Below, one piece after another: positions 33,073 through 43,008 of a DNA stretch of 63,311 nucleotides (position 1 is the stretch's first letter; every line of letters starts with the position of its first letter). Source of the DNA: Chloroflexota bacterium (GTDB taxonomy: Bacteria > Chloroflexota > Anaerolineae > JAAEKA01). The notes below the pieces were generated by a model. That model did no database searches. It was not told the origin of the DNA and saw nothing but the letters and a program-made list of their open reading frames with translations. The translations under genes were made by a program, and so were the position numbers. The stretch lies in the NCBI GenBank assembly GCA_034717495.1, contig JAYELL010000107.1:1-63311 (forward strand), written 5' to 3'.

Positions 33073-36000
33073 CTATTGGGTTAGCCAACGCAGTGTCAGC
33101 GCCACGATCTCTCCACTGCGCTGCAATTTGGCGATGTCCAACGACTTGGCTCTGTCACGAACGCTGTTGATGTCGTCGTCAGCACCATCCCAGATCATCA
33201 AAACGGCTGGTACGTCCATCGTCTGGAACGGCGTATGGTCCCCTTCGTCCTTGCTGGAACGAACGTCAGCGCGAATGCCCAGCGCATCGGAGGAGGCGGA
33301 CAATGCCCAGTGCAGCAATGATTCCCGACGCCGATCCCCTTCGAAGGTTGGGAAGAACCCCTGTCCCCCCGCGATGCTGTCGAGGTTGATGACGCCCAGG
33401 GTCTGCGACAGGGGAAGGGTCGGTTGCGCCACGTAGACTGTCGAGCCCCGTTGGTCAAGCTCGTCGCCATCCCAGGCCGCGAAGAGCACCGATCGGGAGG
33501 GTTCCATCCCCTGCTGCTTCCAGGTTCGGGCTACTTCCAGAAGTACAGAGACACCGGAGGCGTTGTCGTTGGCACTGGAATAGAGGGTGCCGTCCGGCCC
33601 CATACCCGCGCCGTCGTAGTGGGCACTCAGGACAACGACTTCGTCTGCCAATTCAGGGTTGGACCCGGGCCAGAGGGCCAGCACATTGCGGCCCTGTTGC
33701 TCCTGGGGCTCACCCAGGGGAACGAGCGCCTCCGCTTCAAGGTCGAGGCGCAACACCTCAGGTGCCGTGTTCAAATCCCTCAGGGTGATCTCGCCAAAAC
33801 CCAGCAGAGCTTCAAAGGCATCTTTGGTCAACTGCATTACCGGCAGGGTTGGCGATATCGTCTGACTAAGGTCAACCGGCCGCCGGCTGCGAAGCTCGTT
33901 GGGTCCAATGTCGTTGGCCAGGATCAACGCGCCGGCGCCGGCCTCGGCTGCCCGGCGAACTTCCTCGTCCAATGCCTCCGATGGCTTGCGCAACGCCACC
34001 TTGCCGCCCAAGTTCATGTTGGTATAGTCAGAGTCCCGGACCCACACTACCTGCTCCCTGACGTCGCCGCCCAGGCCGTTGCCCTGCGTGAACTCCATGA
34101 AATCCTCGCGGTAGACCAGGGGCAGGCTTTCCCCGTTGCGATGCAAGGCCAGGACAGGCGTGGCTGCGGGCTGGGTCCGGGAAATGGCAAAGGTCTGAAA
34201 GTAGGAGCCATCAGCGCCGCCCGGAGCCAGACCCAGTTGCTGGAACTGGGCGGCGATGCTGTCACCGGCCAACCGGCCCCCTTCTGTACCGATTTCTCTG
34301 CCCTGGTACTGCTCACTGTCAAGGGTTTCGATCGATCCCATGGCGCGCTCGCCATCGAATGCCCGTGCCAGGGTTACCCAGTCGGCCGGGATGTGGTAAG
34401 CAGCCGAGGACTCCTTCCAGGCCTGTTCGAAATCCGCCAGTGAAAGGCCCAGCGCCGCCGGTATCGCGTCGATCAATGATGTGCTTTCGGAAAGCCTGGT
34501 CAGCAGATCATCCAGGCCCTGGCGGCCGTAGGTGTTCAACAGGTAGCGTGTGGCATCCCATCCCTGAGCTCGGGCCAGCGCTCGCTCGCTGATGGCCAGG
34601 CTTGCCGGCAGGGGCAGCTCTGCCAGGGGCCATAAGTTGTCCCGTTGAGCTGCCTTGGCTGCCTTACCGCTAAGACTGCCGGCCTGCTGCCAGCCGGTGC
34701 GCGGTGTTACCCATTGCAAGGCCAGGCGGCCCAGACCTGTGCGGAGCCACTGCGTTTCTGCCGACGATGAGATCCCGGCCTGAAGAAGCAGCTGCTCTAC
34801 CAGGCTGTCCAGCAGCCTGTTACGCACATCCTGCACATCAGAAGCCCGATCACCGGCCTCGGCCAGGACGCGGATCGATTGACCATTGCCGGTCCATGTT
34901 TTGAGAGCTTCAGGCGCGGTGAAACCGGACGCCAGGGCGAATTCCCTGTCGTTGTTGTACAGATTAACCACCACAGGAGCCGCAGGCAGTCCCAGTATTT
35001 CGCCGATCAAGGCATGTGCCTGCTCAATCTGTGGCAGCAATGCTTCGGCCAGATCGCGATTGCTATGGCGATAGCGCAGGGTTACCAGGTCGCCTGCCGT
35101 TGAAAGCCATTGCGGACCGCCATATTGGAGGCGGTTCTCCTGTTCGGGGAACACCGCCTGGAAAGTGGCCCGCTTTGGTTCGCCATCCTCTTGCCACGTC
35201 GCACTGATTGCTGCGAGTGCGCCATCGGCGGTCAAACCATCCAGCCTGGCGGTGAGTTCCAGGTCATCGGGACGATTGGCCTCATCCAGCAAGGCAGTGA
35301 ACCAGGTAGCTTCCTCGGAAAGCAGGGCGGGGTCCGCCGTGGCCACTGTGGACATGAACAGAGCCTGGTTGCCCTCGGAGATGGCCTGGGACCGGCGATT
35401 CATCAGCTCGGCGATCTGCCTATCGGCTCGTTGGAGGCGGTCCCGCCATTGGGCTTGCCAGGCCTGGTCGAAATCAGATGGGGATCGGCCAAGCACCTGC
35501 TGGAAGGCAAGCCTGGGATCATTGGACTCCGCCAGCGCTCTTGCCAGTTCGGGGACGATCTCCTCACCGTATTCCTGCAGGAGGAAACCGGTGGTGGCCC
35601 AGGCGACTGCCTGCCACGCGGAACTGCCGCCGGCAGGGTCCCGCAGCGAGGGGAAATCGTGTATCTGGTAGGGCACGGTGTCCTCCAGCATGGCTTTCAG
35701 GGAGGCCAGATACTGGCCTGGCTGAGCCTGACGGCCGGCGGAACTGGCGAAATGCAGGGGAAGCCCGTGCCACAGCCACGGCGCCGTCTCTTCCTGCAAG
35801 CCCAGTTGCGCCAGGGCCAACTGGGTGACGACGGTGGTGAGGGTTTCGGTACGGGTGATCTGTGAGCTGGCAATCAGGTGGACATTGTTGTCAACGACCC
35901 AGGTTTCCACGCTGTTGGGTAGGTTCAGGCCTGCGGCGACCTGCAACCGCTCCCGGGTTGGATGGAGATAGAAATCGCCGGGCGGCGCCTGTCGGGAAAT

Positions 36001-38142
36001 GCCCATCCGTTCCCGCACTGCCTCGTAGTTGTTCCCGGCCATTTCGAGTACTTCGTCGACGAATCTGTCCGGTTGATAGGCGTGATGGAGGATCAAGGAT
36101 GGGTTAGCCGTCGCTTCCAGGGCAGGCCCATCCAGCAGCCAGCGGCCCGTTTCCCGGGAGAACAGGGTTGGTCCGCTGAATCGTCGCACTACATCCCTGT
36201 CGGGGGAGCGCATTTCGTAGCGCAACGTGCCGGTGGCGACATCGCCGACCACAATCGGATTGGCAAGCAGGATATCGAGATGCTCCGGGGGAGCAACAGA
36301 GAGATCGAGCCACCAGCTTGCGGCCAGCGATCTCCGATCGGCCTCAAAGGTATCCAGAAAGGCATCCATATCTCGCTGGTCAATGGCTGTGCGTTGCTGA
36401 TCAAGCAGTTGTTCGAGTTCAGGTTCCACCGATGCAAAGGAAAACAGGGCCAGTTGTGCCAGTTCGCCTGCCGCCTGGAGTTTATCCGGATCGATGACGT
36501 TGATCTGGTCGATGGGACGGTGGTAGTGGGCCAGTCCGGGGTCGTCTGCGGCGTAGTCGGCAAACCAGATGATCATACTGGCATCCACGCCGGCAGCCCG
36601 GAAGGGTACATGGTCGCTGCGCCCGCCATCCTCCAGGGTAGCCGAGATACCCTTGCTGGTGGCCAGGGCGATGAACTGATCGGCCACCGGGCCAGTTCCG
36701 TCCACCGCCAGGGTATCGCTGCCTGCGCCCACCATGTCCAGGTTGAGATAGGCCACGGTTCTGGAGAGAGGAAGCGTCGGGTTTTCGACAAAGTAGCTGG
36801 AGCCCCACAGTCCCTGTTCCTCGGCGTCCCACGCCGCGAAGACCACCGAGCGGCGGGGCACGAAACCCTGCTCCTGCCAGTCCCGGGCGATTTCCAACAG
36901 AGTGGCGATGCCCGACGCGTTGTCGTTGGCGCCCCAATAGACAGCGCCATCGACCCGGCGACAGATCTCGTCGCCGTCGATATTCTCTCGTGTGCAGAGC
37001 AGCCCGTCCGGGTCATCCCCAAGGTGATCGAAGTGCCCGCCCACCATTACTACCTGGCCGGCGAAATCGGGATCGGAACCGGGAATGATACCAAGCACGT
37101 TGCGCGCGATTGCACCCGTTTTTTCTTCCAGTTCTACCTGGAGGTGAGCATGGGTTTGCAGAGGTGTCCCCTGGGCCTGGATGGTCAGATCTTCCAGGGT
37201 GAGGTCGCTGCCGGCCAGCAGATCATGGACCAGCGCGGGTTCTATGATGAAGGCAGGCAGGGGGACCGGCACCAGCGGAATTCGGTAGCGTCCAATGCGG
37301 TCGATGGGTCGTTCGTCCGGTGCACCGATCAATAGCAGGCCGGCAGCGCCATGCTCGATGGCGTTGCGGGTGACATCCTCGGCGCCACCTTGCCGGCAGA
37401 GCACGATCGTATCCACCGCGTCAACCTGGTCGAAGTCGGCGTGCCGGCAGTAGTTGGCCCAAACCAGCGGACCCTCGGCTTCCCCCTGGCCGGCGTAATC
37501 GCGCACAAAGGAGCTGTAGTCGGTGCGAAACTCGTAGGGTCCCAGGGCCTCACCGTTGGGGTCGAAGATTTCGAGGACAGGCGGGGTGGTGTAGCCGATG
37601 AAGTAGTCTAGGGGGAATTCCTGAAAAAAACTGCGTTCGCCGTCCCGGGTCAGATCCCCGGCTGGCTGCAGATCATAACGGGAAAAGGCGTCGGCGATGT
37701 ACTCGGCAGCCGCGCTGCCCCCTGCTGTGCCGGGCCGGCGGCCATCGAAGGGTGGCGCCGCAAGGATACCGATGCGCTCCATGGCCTGTTCTGCCGAAAA
37801 TGCCTCTGCCAGAGCCTCGTGATCTCCCTCGCGGGCGGCGTTGCCAGGTTCACGGAGCAGCGGCGTGGTTCCGATGTTGAGGGTGTTGGCAGTGGAAGGC
37901 TGACCAGCCATCCCGGTGGATTCTGCCAGGGCCGCGGTTTGGCCCTGGCCATTTCCTGTAGCGTCGGCCGGCACCAACTCTCCCGAACTGGCGCTCGAGG
38001 TGGTGGAGATTTCACCGGGCGTCCTGGTGATCTCATCGATTCGCTCATTTTGCTGGAACCACCAATAACCCAGGCCCATGGCCCAAGCCGTCAGGAGTAT
38101 CCAGGCAATGATGAGTAGGGGTTTTTGTTTTTCACTCGTCAT
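33073..38142 (-). CDS. Giant anchored protein: M28 peptidase - degenerate MA-like modules - second M28
   Basis: The 1689-residue protein has an N-terminal membrane anchor (about 9-28). A PA-like plus M28 aminopeptidase domain follows (about 110-570) with complete metal ligands: HFDH (about 370), GANDNASG (about 404), DAEEQG (about 440), NLDMVG (about 467) and SDHVPF (about 510). Residues about 690-900 and 950-1270 resemble gluzincin peptidase_MA modules (PWLWHGLPLHFASS, QWLRTGLGRLALQW), but the HExxH zinc helix is absent in both. A second PA/M28 unit (about 1290-1689) keeps HYDG, SANDNASG, NLDS and GDHTPF, but has Asp-Glu where the first has Glu-Glu, changing the catalytic base. It should act outside the membrane. 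It is last in the permease run. Confidence 0.88.
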   Translation of the reverse strand: MTSEKQKPLLIIAWILLTAWAMGLGYWWFQQNERIDEITRTPGEISTTSSASSGELVPADATGNGQGQTAALAESTGMAGQPSTANTLNIGTTPLLREPGNAAREGDHEALAEAFSAEQAMERIGILAAPPFDGRRPGTAGGSAAAEYIADAFSRYDLQPAGDLTRDGERSFFQEFPLDYFIGYTTPPVLEIFDPNGEALGPYEFRTDYSSFVRDYAGQGEAEGPLVWANYCRHADFDQVDAVDTIVLCRQGGAEDVTRNAIEHGAAGLLLIGAPDERPIDRIGRYRIPLVPVPLPAFIIEPALVHDLLAGSDLTLEDLTIQAQGTPLQTHAHLQVELEEKTGAIARNVLGIIPGSDPDFAGQVVMVGGHFDHLGDDPDGLLCTRENIDGDEICRRVDGAVYWGANDNASGIATLLEIARDWQEQGFVPRRSVVFAAWDAEEQGLWGSSYFVENPTLPLSRTVAYLNLDMVGAGSDTLAVDGTGPVADQFIALATSKGISATLEDGGRSDHVPFRAAGVDASMIIWFADYAADDPGLAHYHRPIDQINVIDPDKLQAAGELAQLALFSFASVEPELEQLLDQQRTAIDQRDMDAFLDTFEADRRSLAASWWLDLSVAPPEHLDILLANPIVVGDVATGTLRYEMRSPDRDVVRRFSGPTLFSRETGRWLLDGPALEATANPSLILHHAYQPDRFVDEVLEMAGNNYEAVRERMGISRQAPPGDFYLHPTRERLQVAAGLNLPNSVETWVVDNNVHLIASSQITRTETLTTVVTQLALAQLGLQEETAPWLWHGLPLHFASSAGRQAQPGQYLASLKAMLEDTVPYQIHDFPSLRDPAGGSSAWQAVAWATTGFLLQEYGEEIVPELARALAESNDPRLAFQQVLGRSPSDFDQAWQAQWRDRLQRADRQIAELMNRRSQAISEGNQALFMSTVATADPALLSEEATWFTALLDEANRPDDLELTARLDGLTADGALAAISATWQEDGEPKRATFQAVFPEQENRLQYGGPQWLSTAGDLVTLRYRHSNRDLAEALLPQIEQAHALIGEILGLPAAPVVVNLYNNDREFALASGFTAPEALKTWTGNGQSIRVLAEAGDRASDVQDVRNRLLDSLVEQLLLQAGISSSAETQWLRTGLGRLALQWVTPRTGWQQAGSLSGKAAKAAQRDNLWPLAELPLPASLAISERALARAQGWDATRYLLNTYGRQGLDDLLTRLSESTSLIDAIPAALGLSLADFEQAWKESSAAYHIPADWVTLARAFDGERAMGSIETLDSEQYQGREIGTEGGRLAGDSIAAQFQQLGLAPGGADGSYFQTFAISRTQPAATPVLALHRNGESLPLVYREDFMEFTQGNGLGGDVREQVVWVRDSDYTNMNLGGKVALRKPSEALDEEVRRAAEAGAGALILANDIGPNELRSRRPVDLSQTISPTLPVMQLTKDAFEALLGFGEITLRDLNTAPEVLRLDLEAEALVPLGEPQEQQGRNVLALWPGSNPELADEVVVLSAHYDGAGMGPDGTLYSSANDNASGVSVLLEVARTWKQQGMEPSRSVLFAAWDGDELDQRGSTVYVAQPTLPLSQTLGVINLDSIAGGQGFFPTFEGDRRRESLLHWALSASSDALGIRADVRSSKDEGDHTPFQTMDVPAVLMIWDGADDDINSVRDRAKSLDIAKLQRSGEIVALTLRWLTQ

Positions 38143-38180
38143 TACTATCTACCGAATCTACGCTCGATTTCCTCTCTCCT

Positions 38181-39458
38181 TCAGTAAACTGGCTGCCAGG
38201 CTGGCTGGCTATTATTTCCCTGGTCCTCGGTGATCTGGGTCGTCGCGCTGCCCAGATCATCGACCAGGTGGATCAGCATGTCGCCATCGGGCACAAAGCC
38301 TCGACCGCTGGCTGTGTAGTGCTGGGATACGAAAGCGGCCTGGCGTCCATCGGGGGACCAAACGGGCACAAAGGCAGGATCGGCGACTCGCTGGCTCAGG
38401 TTGGTCAACTCGTCGTCGGCGATATCCAGGCTGTAGATGTCGGGCGCTGAGTTGCCTGTGCCGCCCATGAAGATCAAACGGTTGCCGTCGGGGTGCCAGG
38501 ACATCCTGGTGAGAAACTCGAAGCCCAATCCACCCATGAGCATGGTCGTATCGCGTCCCGTTTCCAGCTCGTAGATAATCAGGCGCCGTCGTCGCCGTCC
38601 CGTGTCTTCGATCTCTCTGAATACCGCCAGCTGGCTGCCATCGGGGGAGAGCGCCGAGTCCAGGATGGTGCCTTCGATCAGCAGCTCGGGTGGTCCACCA
38701 TCCAGCGCAAATGCATACATTCCCTGGCCATCCTCGCCATCCAAAGCCAGAAAAAGGGTGTTGCCATCGTTGGAGAATAGAATGGCCAGGTTGCTCTGGG
38801 CCTGGCTGATAGAAATGCCAGCGCGCCCGGCCAGGAGGTCCACCGGCTCCAAGTCTGCTTCGTTGGGATTAAAAAGCAGCAGTTGGGCTTGATCGTTCTC
38901 ATTCCTTTCGTTGTTTTCGTCGCTGTCCTCGATGAAGAAAATGGCCGCCCTGGTGAAATCCTGGCTATGACCGCCGCTTTCCACCCAGCCTCCCCTCTTT
39001 TGCATGATCAGCTGGCGGTCGCCGCCGTCGGGCGTGGCCGAATGGACGCTGACTGTGTCGGTGGAATCGCCGAAGACACCGTTATCGTTGGTATCCTCGA
39101 TCCGAGTCCAGATCAGGCGGGATCCGTCGGAAGGCCAGAAGGGATTTTCATCCATTCCCTCGTTTTCGGTGATACGCAGCTGATCGCTGCCGTCAGGCTG
39201 CATGACGTAGATCTCATCGTTGCCATCTCGGTCAGAGACAAAGGCGATCAACCCGTTGCGGGCGTTGCCGAGGGCTTGCGGCGGGCTTGCGATTGCCTGG
39301 TCGGTATCCGATTGGGTACTTTCCACGACTGCTTCGACCATGCCTGCCGGTTGGGCGGTTTCAGCAAGGCCGCGTTGGCGTACAGCCAAATAGACAGACC
39401 CTGCCAACAACATGAGTGCCACTATTCCAGTGATTGTCCACGCCAGTCTAAGGTTCAT
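38181..39458 (-). CDS. Membrane-anchored TolB-like beta-propeller (PD40 repeats)
   Basis: The 425-residue protein has one N-terminal membrane helix (about 7-27) and a linker. A propeller follows with PD40/WD40-like repeats, each with a PDGSQL or SPDGRQ turn (DRDGNDEIYVMQPDGSDQL, WPSDGSRLIWTR, LSPDGSQLAVFR, WHPDGNRLIFMGG, WSPDGRQAAFVSQHY). TolB-type propellers bind partner proteins or peptides outside the cytoplasm. The gene lies six bases after the permease-peptidase fusion and 38 bases before the giant M28 protein. It may be a docking part of that set, but this is inference. Confidence 0.85.
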   Translation of the reverse strand: MNLRLAWTITGIVALMLLAGSVYLAVRQRGLAETAQPAGMVEAVVESTQSDTDQAIASPPQALGNARNGLIAFVSDRDGNDEIYVMQPDGSDQLRITENEGMDENPFWPSDGSRLIWTRIEDTNDNGVFGDSTDTVSVHSATPDGGDRQLIMQKRGGWVESGGHSQDFTRAAIFFIEDSDENNERNENDQAQLLLFNPNEADLEPVDLLAGRAGISISQAQSNLAILFSNDGNTLFLALDGEDGQGMYAFALDGGPPELLIEGTILDSALSPDGSQLAVFREIEDTGRRRRRLIIYELETGRDTTMLMGGLGFEFLTRMSWHPDGNRLIFMGGTGNSAPDIYSLDIADDELTNLSQRVADPAFVPVWSPDGRQAAFVSQHYTASGRGFVPDGDMLIHLVDDLGSATTQITEDQGNNSQPAWQPVY

Positions 39459-39464
39459 GGTTGC

Positions 39465-41990
39465 TCACCAGCTTGCATCCCGGCTGACCACAATCAGGGC
39501 CAGGTTTATCGCCGCACCAGCTTCCTGTAGCATCTCCGCTGAAAGAAGATCAATGGTGTCCCTGCGGATGTCGATCTCTGAATCGATTCGTTGGATGACG
39601 ATGTTGGGTATTTCACGCCGCAACACCTGTTGATAGTCGTGGTGCAGGGGATCACCCCGCCGGACGTCAACGCCCAGGTCGCTGGCAGTGCGTTCGACCA
39701 GGTCGGCGACCCGTTCCGGCCTCTGGCTGATTTCCAGGGCATCGCCGCCGGCTCCCAGCCGGGTTAGGTTGAATCCAGCGACGGGGTTTAGTGGTCCAAC
39801 TGGTCCTCCATAACTCTCGACATAATACTCGGCGCCCGACTTGGTCAATTCCGATCCGGTCAACACAGCGAAGAGTACCGTCCGGCGGGGGGTATAATCC
39901 TGCTCGTGCCAGAGCCGGGCAATCTCCATCAGGATACCGATTCCGCTGGCGCTGTCGTTGGCGCCGTCGTAGCGGACACTGCCATCGGGTTCGATACCGG
40001 GTGAATCGTAATGCGTGTTGATCACCACCAGCTGTTGGTTGAGGGCCACATCCTGGCCCGGATAGTAGCCCAATACGTTGTTTATCGTAACCCGTTCCGG
40101 TTCCGTCAATTCTACCTTGATTTCAGCCTGTACAGGAAGCGGGGCTTCGAGCCACGCACTGCCACCCGAATCTCTCAGATCGGCGACCTGCTCTTCCAGC
40201 GCTTCCAGGCTTGACCCCCCGGCCTTCAATAACCTATCGGCCGCGTCGGGCGACAGGGCCAGCACCGGAAGGGTAGGTTGTCGCAGGTAATCCTTCTCCA
40301 CATCGGCCAGGTGAAAAGTACTCCTCAACTTCAGAGGATCCTCTTCGACAAGGATGACTGCTTGCGCTCCCCGGATCAACGCTTCGGTGGTAAAGCCGTC
40401 GGGCATGTTGTGGCCCAACGCCAGCACGATACGATCGCGCAGATCCATCCCTCGGTAGCTTTCGTTGTCCCAGCGGCGCCGACCAAAGGCGATGGCGGTG
40501 ATGGGGGCCTGGGCCTCGCCACTGCCGGCGTGGTCGTCGATGCGCACGCCGAAGTCAATCTGGTGATCAAAGTTTTGCACCAGCTGTCCCGACGGGTCGA
40601 CAAGCCTTAGCTGCGGCGTGCCCAGGGGCTTTACCAGATCGGTCTCGATCTTCTGAAAGTAGGAGCGCCCGCCGCCGGCTGGTTGCATGCCGTATGCTTC
40701 GAACCTGGCGGCGATATAGTCCGCCACTGCGTCATGACCGGCGCTGCCTGCCCGTCGACCTTCACTGGACTCTGTCGGCCCGGCAGGGTCTGCCAGTTCA
40801 AGGATGTCGGAGGCAGTCGCCAGGGCAGCCTGCCCATCGAAGGTCTGAGCCAGGCGGGCGTAGGATGGCGCCGGCCCAACATTGTTGATGATATACCAGG
40901 TGGCGGCAACCACCATGACGACGACCACCAACATGCGTTTACTCAGCAGCATAGCCGTGTTCACGCCGGCGTGTTCGATCAGGCGACGTAGTCCCTCGCC
41001 CATGGCGTTGAAGCCGAGAACTGCCAGGAAAAAGGCCATGGCAGGATATAAGACCATCCAGGGGCGGCCGCGGGCCCAAACGCGGCTGTCGGCCATCATG
41101 GCGCCCCATTCGGGAATGTCAGGAATGGTCGCAGAGACCTGGAAGATGTTTTCCTGCTGGGTGCCGCCCCCCATAAACACGCTGACGAATCCCAACTCAC
41201 CCAGCAGCATCAGGGTCGCGCCCATCTCCAGGAGGGAGATGACTATCAGAGCTGGCAGGATATTGGGCAAGACGTGCCGGACGGCGATGGCGGAGCCTGT
41301 CAGACCCATGGCCCTGGCCCCCTCGATGAACGGCCGGTTGCGCAACACCAAGAACTCGCCGCGAATATACTGGGCGATCTCACCCCAGCCAACAACACAG
41401 AGGGCGATCAAAAAGACGATGATTCCCTTGCGAATGTCCAGGGCAAAGATAAGGATCATGCCGGTCAGAAGCAATGGCAACGCGGTGGTGACGCCGACCG
41501 TGCCCATGATGAACCGATCCATGCTCTCCCCTTCGTTCCAGCCGGCAAGGATACCCAGGATCGTGCCAAGCAGCACTCTTGCCATAGTGATGAAGGTGGC
41601 GGCAACCATGGTATTGCGGGTGCCATAGAGCAGCAGGCTGAGAATATCCCGGCCCCACTGATCGCTGCCCATGGGTTGTTGGGGCGAAGGTGGAAAGGGA
41701 GGCGACTGAAGTTTGCCCTCCACCATGGTCAGGCTGGTGGTGCCAACCAAATAAGGATTCTCCGGTGCGAAAAGGGGGCCGAAGAGGGTGATGAAAAAGA
41801 GAAAAACCACGATCACCATGCCCACCATCAGGGGCAAGTTCATCACCAGGTTGCGAGCGCTGACCCGCGGCCGGGAATGGGCTATCCTGGTTCCCGGATC
41901 CTCGTCCTCGGGCCTGGGCGGCAGCTGGAGGTTGCTGAAATCCGGTTTCCCGTTTAGAAACCGTTTCAGCGTGCGTGCGTGATCAGTCAT
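39465..41990 (-). CDS. DppC-type ABC permease fused to an inactive-looking M28 peptidase domain
   Basis: The first ~350 of 841 residues are an oligopeptide/dipeptide permease. They comprise the N-terminal OppC region, about six membrane helices, QQPMGSDQWGRDILS and the ATPase-contact EAA loop EGARAMGLTGSAIAVRHVLPN. A further helix (about 360-382, MLVVVVMVVAATWYIINN) crosses the membrane. A PA-like plus M28 domain follows (about 390-841), with the leader RRAGSAGHDAVADYIAARF shared with the giant neighbour. It keeps HYDS and GANDSASG, but the catalytic Glu-Glu is Ser-Glu (GSELTKSG) and the Asp of NLD is Thr (NLTRLG). It therefore probably binds rather than cuts peptides. It starts nine bases after the DppB-type gene. 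Confidence 0.9.
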   Translation of the reverse strand: MTDHARTLKRFLNGKPDFSNLQLPPRPEDEDPGTRIAHSRPRVSARNLVMNLPLMVGMVIVVFLFFITLFGPLFAPENPYLVGTTSLTMVEGKLQSPPFPPSPQQPMGSDQWGRDILSLLLYGTRNTMVAATFITMARVLLGTILGILAGWNEGESMDRFIMGTVGVTTALPLLLTGMILIFALDIRKGIIVFLIALCVVGWGEIAQYIRGEFLVLRNRPFIEGARAMGLTGSAIAVRHVLPNILPALIVISLLEMGATLMLLGELGFVSVFMGGGTQQENIFQVSATIPDIPEWGAMMADSRVWARGRPWMVLYPAMAFFLAVLGFNAMGEGLRRLIEHAGVNTAMLLSKRMLVVVVMVVAATWYIINNVGPAPSYARLAQTFDGQAALATASDILELADPAGPTESSEGRRAGSAGHDAVADYIAARFEAYGMQPAGGGRSYFQKIETDLVKPLGTPQLRLVDPSGQLVQNFDHQIDFGVRIDDHAGSGEAQAPITAIAFGRRRWDNESYRGMDLRDRIVLALGHNMPDGFTTEALIRGAQAVILVEEDPLKLRSTFHLADVEKDYLRQPTLPVLALSPDAADRLLKAGGSSLEALEEQVADLRDSGGSAWLEAPLPVQAEIKVELTEPERVTINNVLGYYPGQDVALNQQLVVINTHYDSPGIEPDGSVRYDGANDSASGIGILMEIARLWHEQDYTPRRTVLFAVLTGSELTKSGAEYYVESYGGPVGPLNPVAGFNLTRLGAGGDALEISQRPERVADLVERTASDLGVDVRRGDPLHHDYQQVLRREIPNIVIQRIDSEIDIRRDTIDLLSAEMLQEAGAAINLALIVVSRDASW

Positions 41991-41999
41991 TGTCGTTCA

Positions 42000-42917
42000 T
42001 CAGGCGGCCTGGTCGCGCAGCCGGGGGTCGATAAAACGATACATAACGTCCAGCGCCAGGTTGACCAGCAAAAAGGTAGTGCCCAGGGCCAGGGCCAGGG
42101 CAGCGACCACCTGCGTCTCGCCGTTCTGGATTCCAAGTAGTAGACGATTGCCCAGGCCGGGCCAACCGAAAAAGAACTCGACCACTGGTAGTGTGCCCAG
42201 GGCAAAGCGCAGCGAGATGGCTCCAGCCGTGAAGATCGGGACCGCGGCATTGCGCAGGGCATGTCCGTTGATTACCTGTCTGAGGCTAAGCCCTTTGGCC
42301 GTTGCGGTGCGAATGTAATCCTGGCCCAGGACTTCACCAAGGGTCACAAAGGTTACGCGTGTGATGTAGGCAACCGGGCGGGCCGATAGCACGATGAGTG
42401 GGAAGAGCATGTGCCGCCAATCCCAACCGAAACCACCGACGAAGGCGATGCGTATCCCATAGTTCTGCACTACCTTGATGGAGAGCATCTGCAGGAGCAT
42501 GGCAACGAAAAAAGAGGGAATCGAGATACCGATGACCGTTGCCGAAAGCAGTGCGAAGGATGCCAGCGATGTTCGTCGCAGCGCCGCAATGGTGCCCACC
42601 AACAGGCCCAACAGGGTCGAGATGACCAGAGAAGCAAGCAACAGCCCCATGCTGTTGACATAAGTTTCCTTAAGGATGTCGGTAATGGGTGTGGCGTGGT
42701 CACGGCTGACCTGCACCGCGCCCAGGTCTCCTTTTATCAGGTTGATGAAAAAGGTTTCCGTTTCGCCCACCGCAGCCTGGGCGTGGCGGCCAATGCGGTA
42801 ATCGGGCCTGGGTGCGGTGGAATTGCGGGCCATACGCATGCCCAGGAAAACGAAGAAGACGATGGCAATAGCGACCACGAGGATAAAGGTGGCCCGACGG
42901 AGTGCGAATGAGATCAT
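42000..42917 (-). CDS. DppB/OppB-type ABC transporter permease
   Basis: The 305-residue protein has an N-terminal membrane helix (about 8-28) and an extracellular loop. Five more helices follow with the permease domain (PF00528), including the EAA-like loop DYIRTATAKGLSLRQVINGHALRN and PVVEFFFGWPGLGNRLLLG. It would form a heterodimeric channel with the fused DppC-type permease encoded nine bases downstream. No ATPase (DppD/F) or solute-binding protein gene lies beside it, so these must be encoded elsewhere if the transporter works. The start lacks a clear ribosome site. Confidence 0.92.
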   Translation of the reverse strand: MISFALRRATFILVVAIAIVFFVFLGMRMARNSTAPRPDYRIGRHAQAAVGETETFFINLIKGDLGAVQVSRDHATPITDILKETYVNSMGLLLASLVISTLLGLLVGTIAALRRTSLASFALLSATVIGISIPSFFVAMLLQMLSIKVVQNYGIRIAFVGGFGWDWRHMLFPLIVLSARPVAYITRVTFVTLGEVLGQDYIRTATAKGLSLRQVINGHALRNAAVPIFTAGAISLRFALGTLPVVEFFFGWPGLGNRLLLGIQNGETQVVAALALALGTTFLLVNLALDVMYRFIDPRLRDQAA

Positions 42918-43008
42918 CGGTGGTGGTTTGGGAACGATTCACCAGGAGCTTGCATGGAATGGCGCGCGTCCTATGTACACAAACACGCGGGAGACAAGGT
43001 TCAATCCG

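Noticed and set aside
42000-42917. Complete oligopeptide ABC operon
   Set aside because: Only the two permeases are present. No ATPase or solute-binding protein gene lies next to them.
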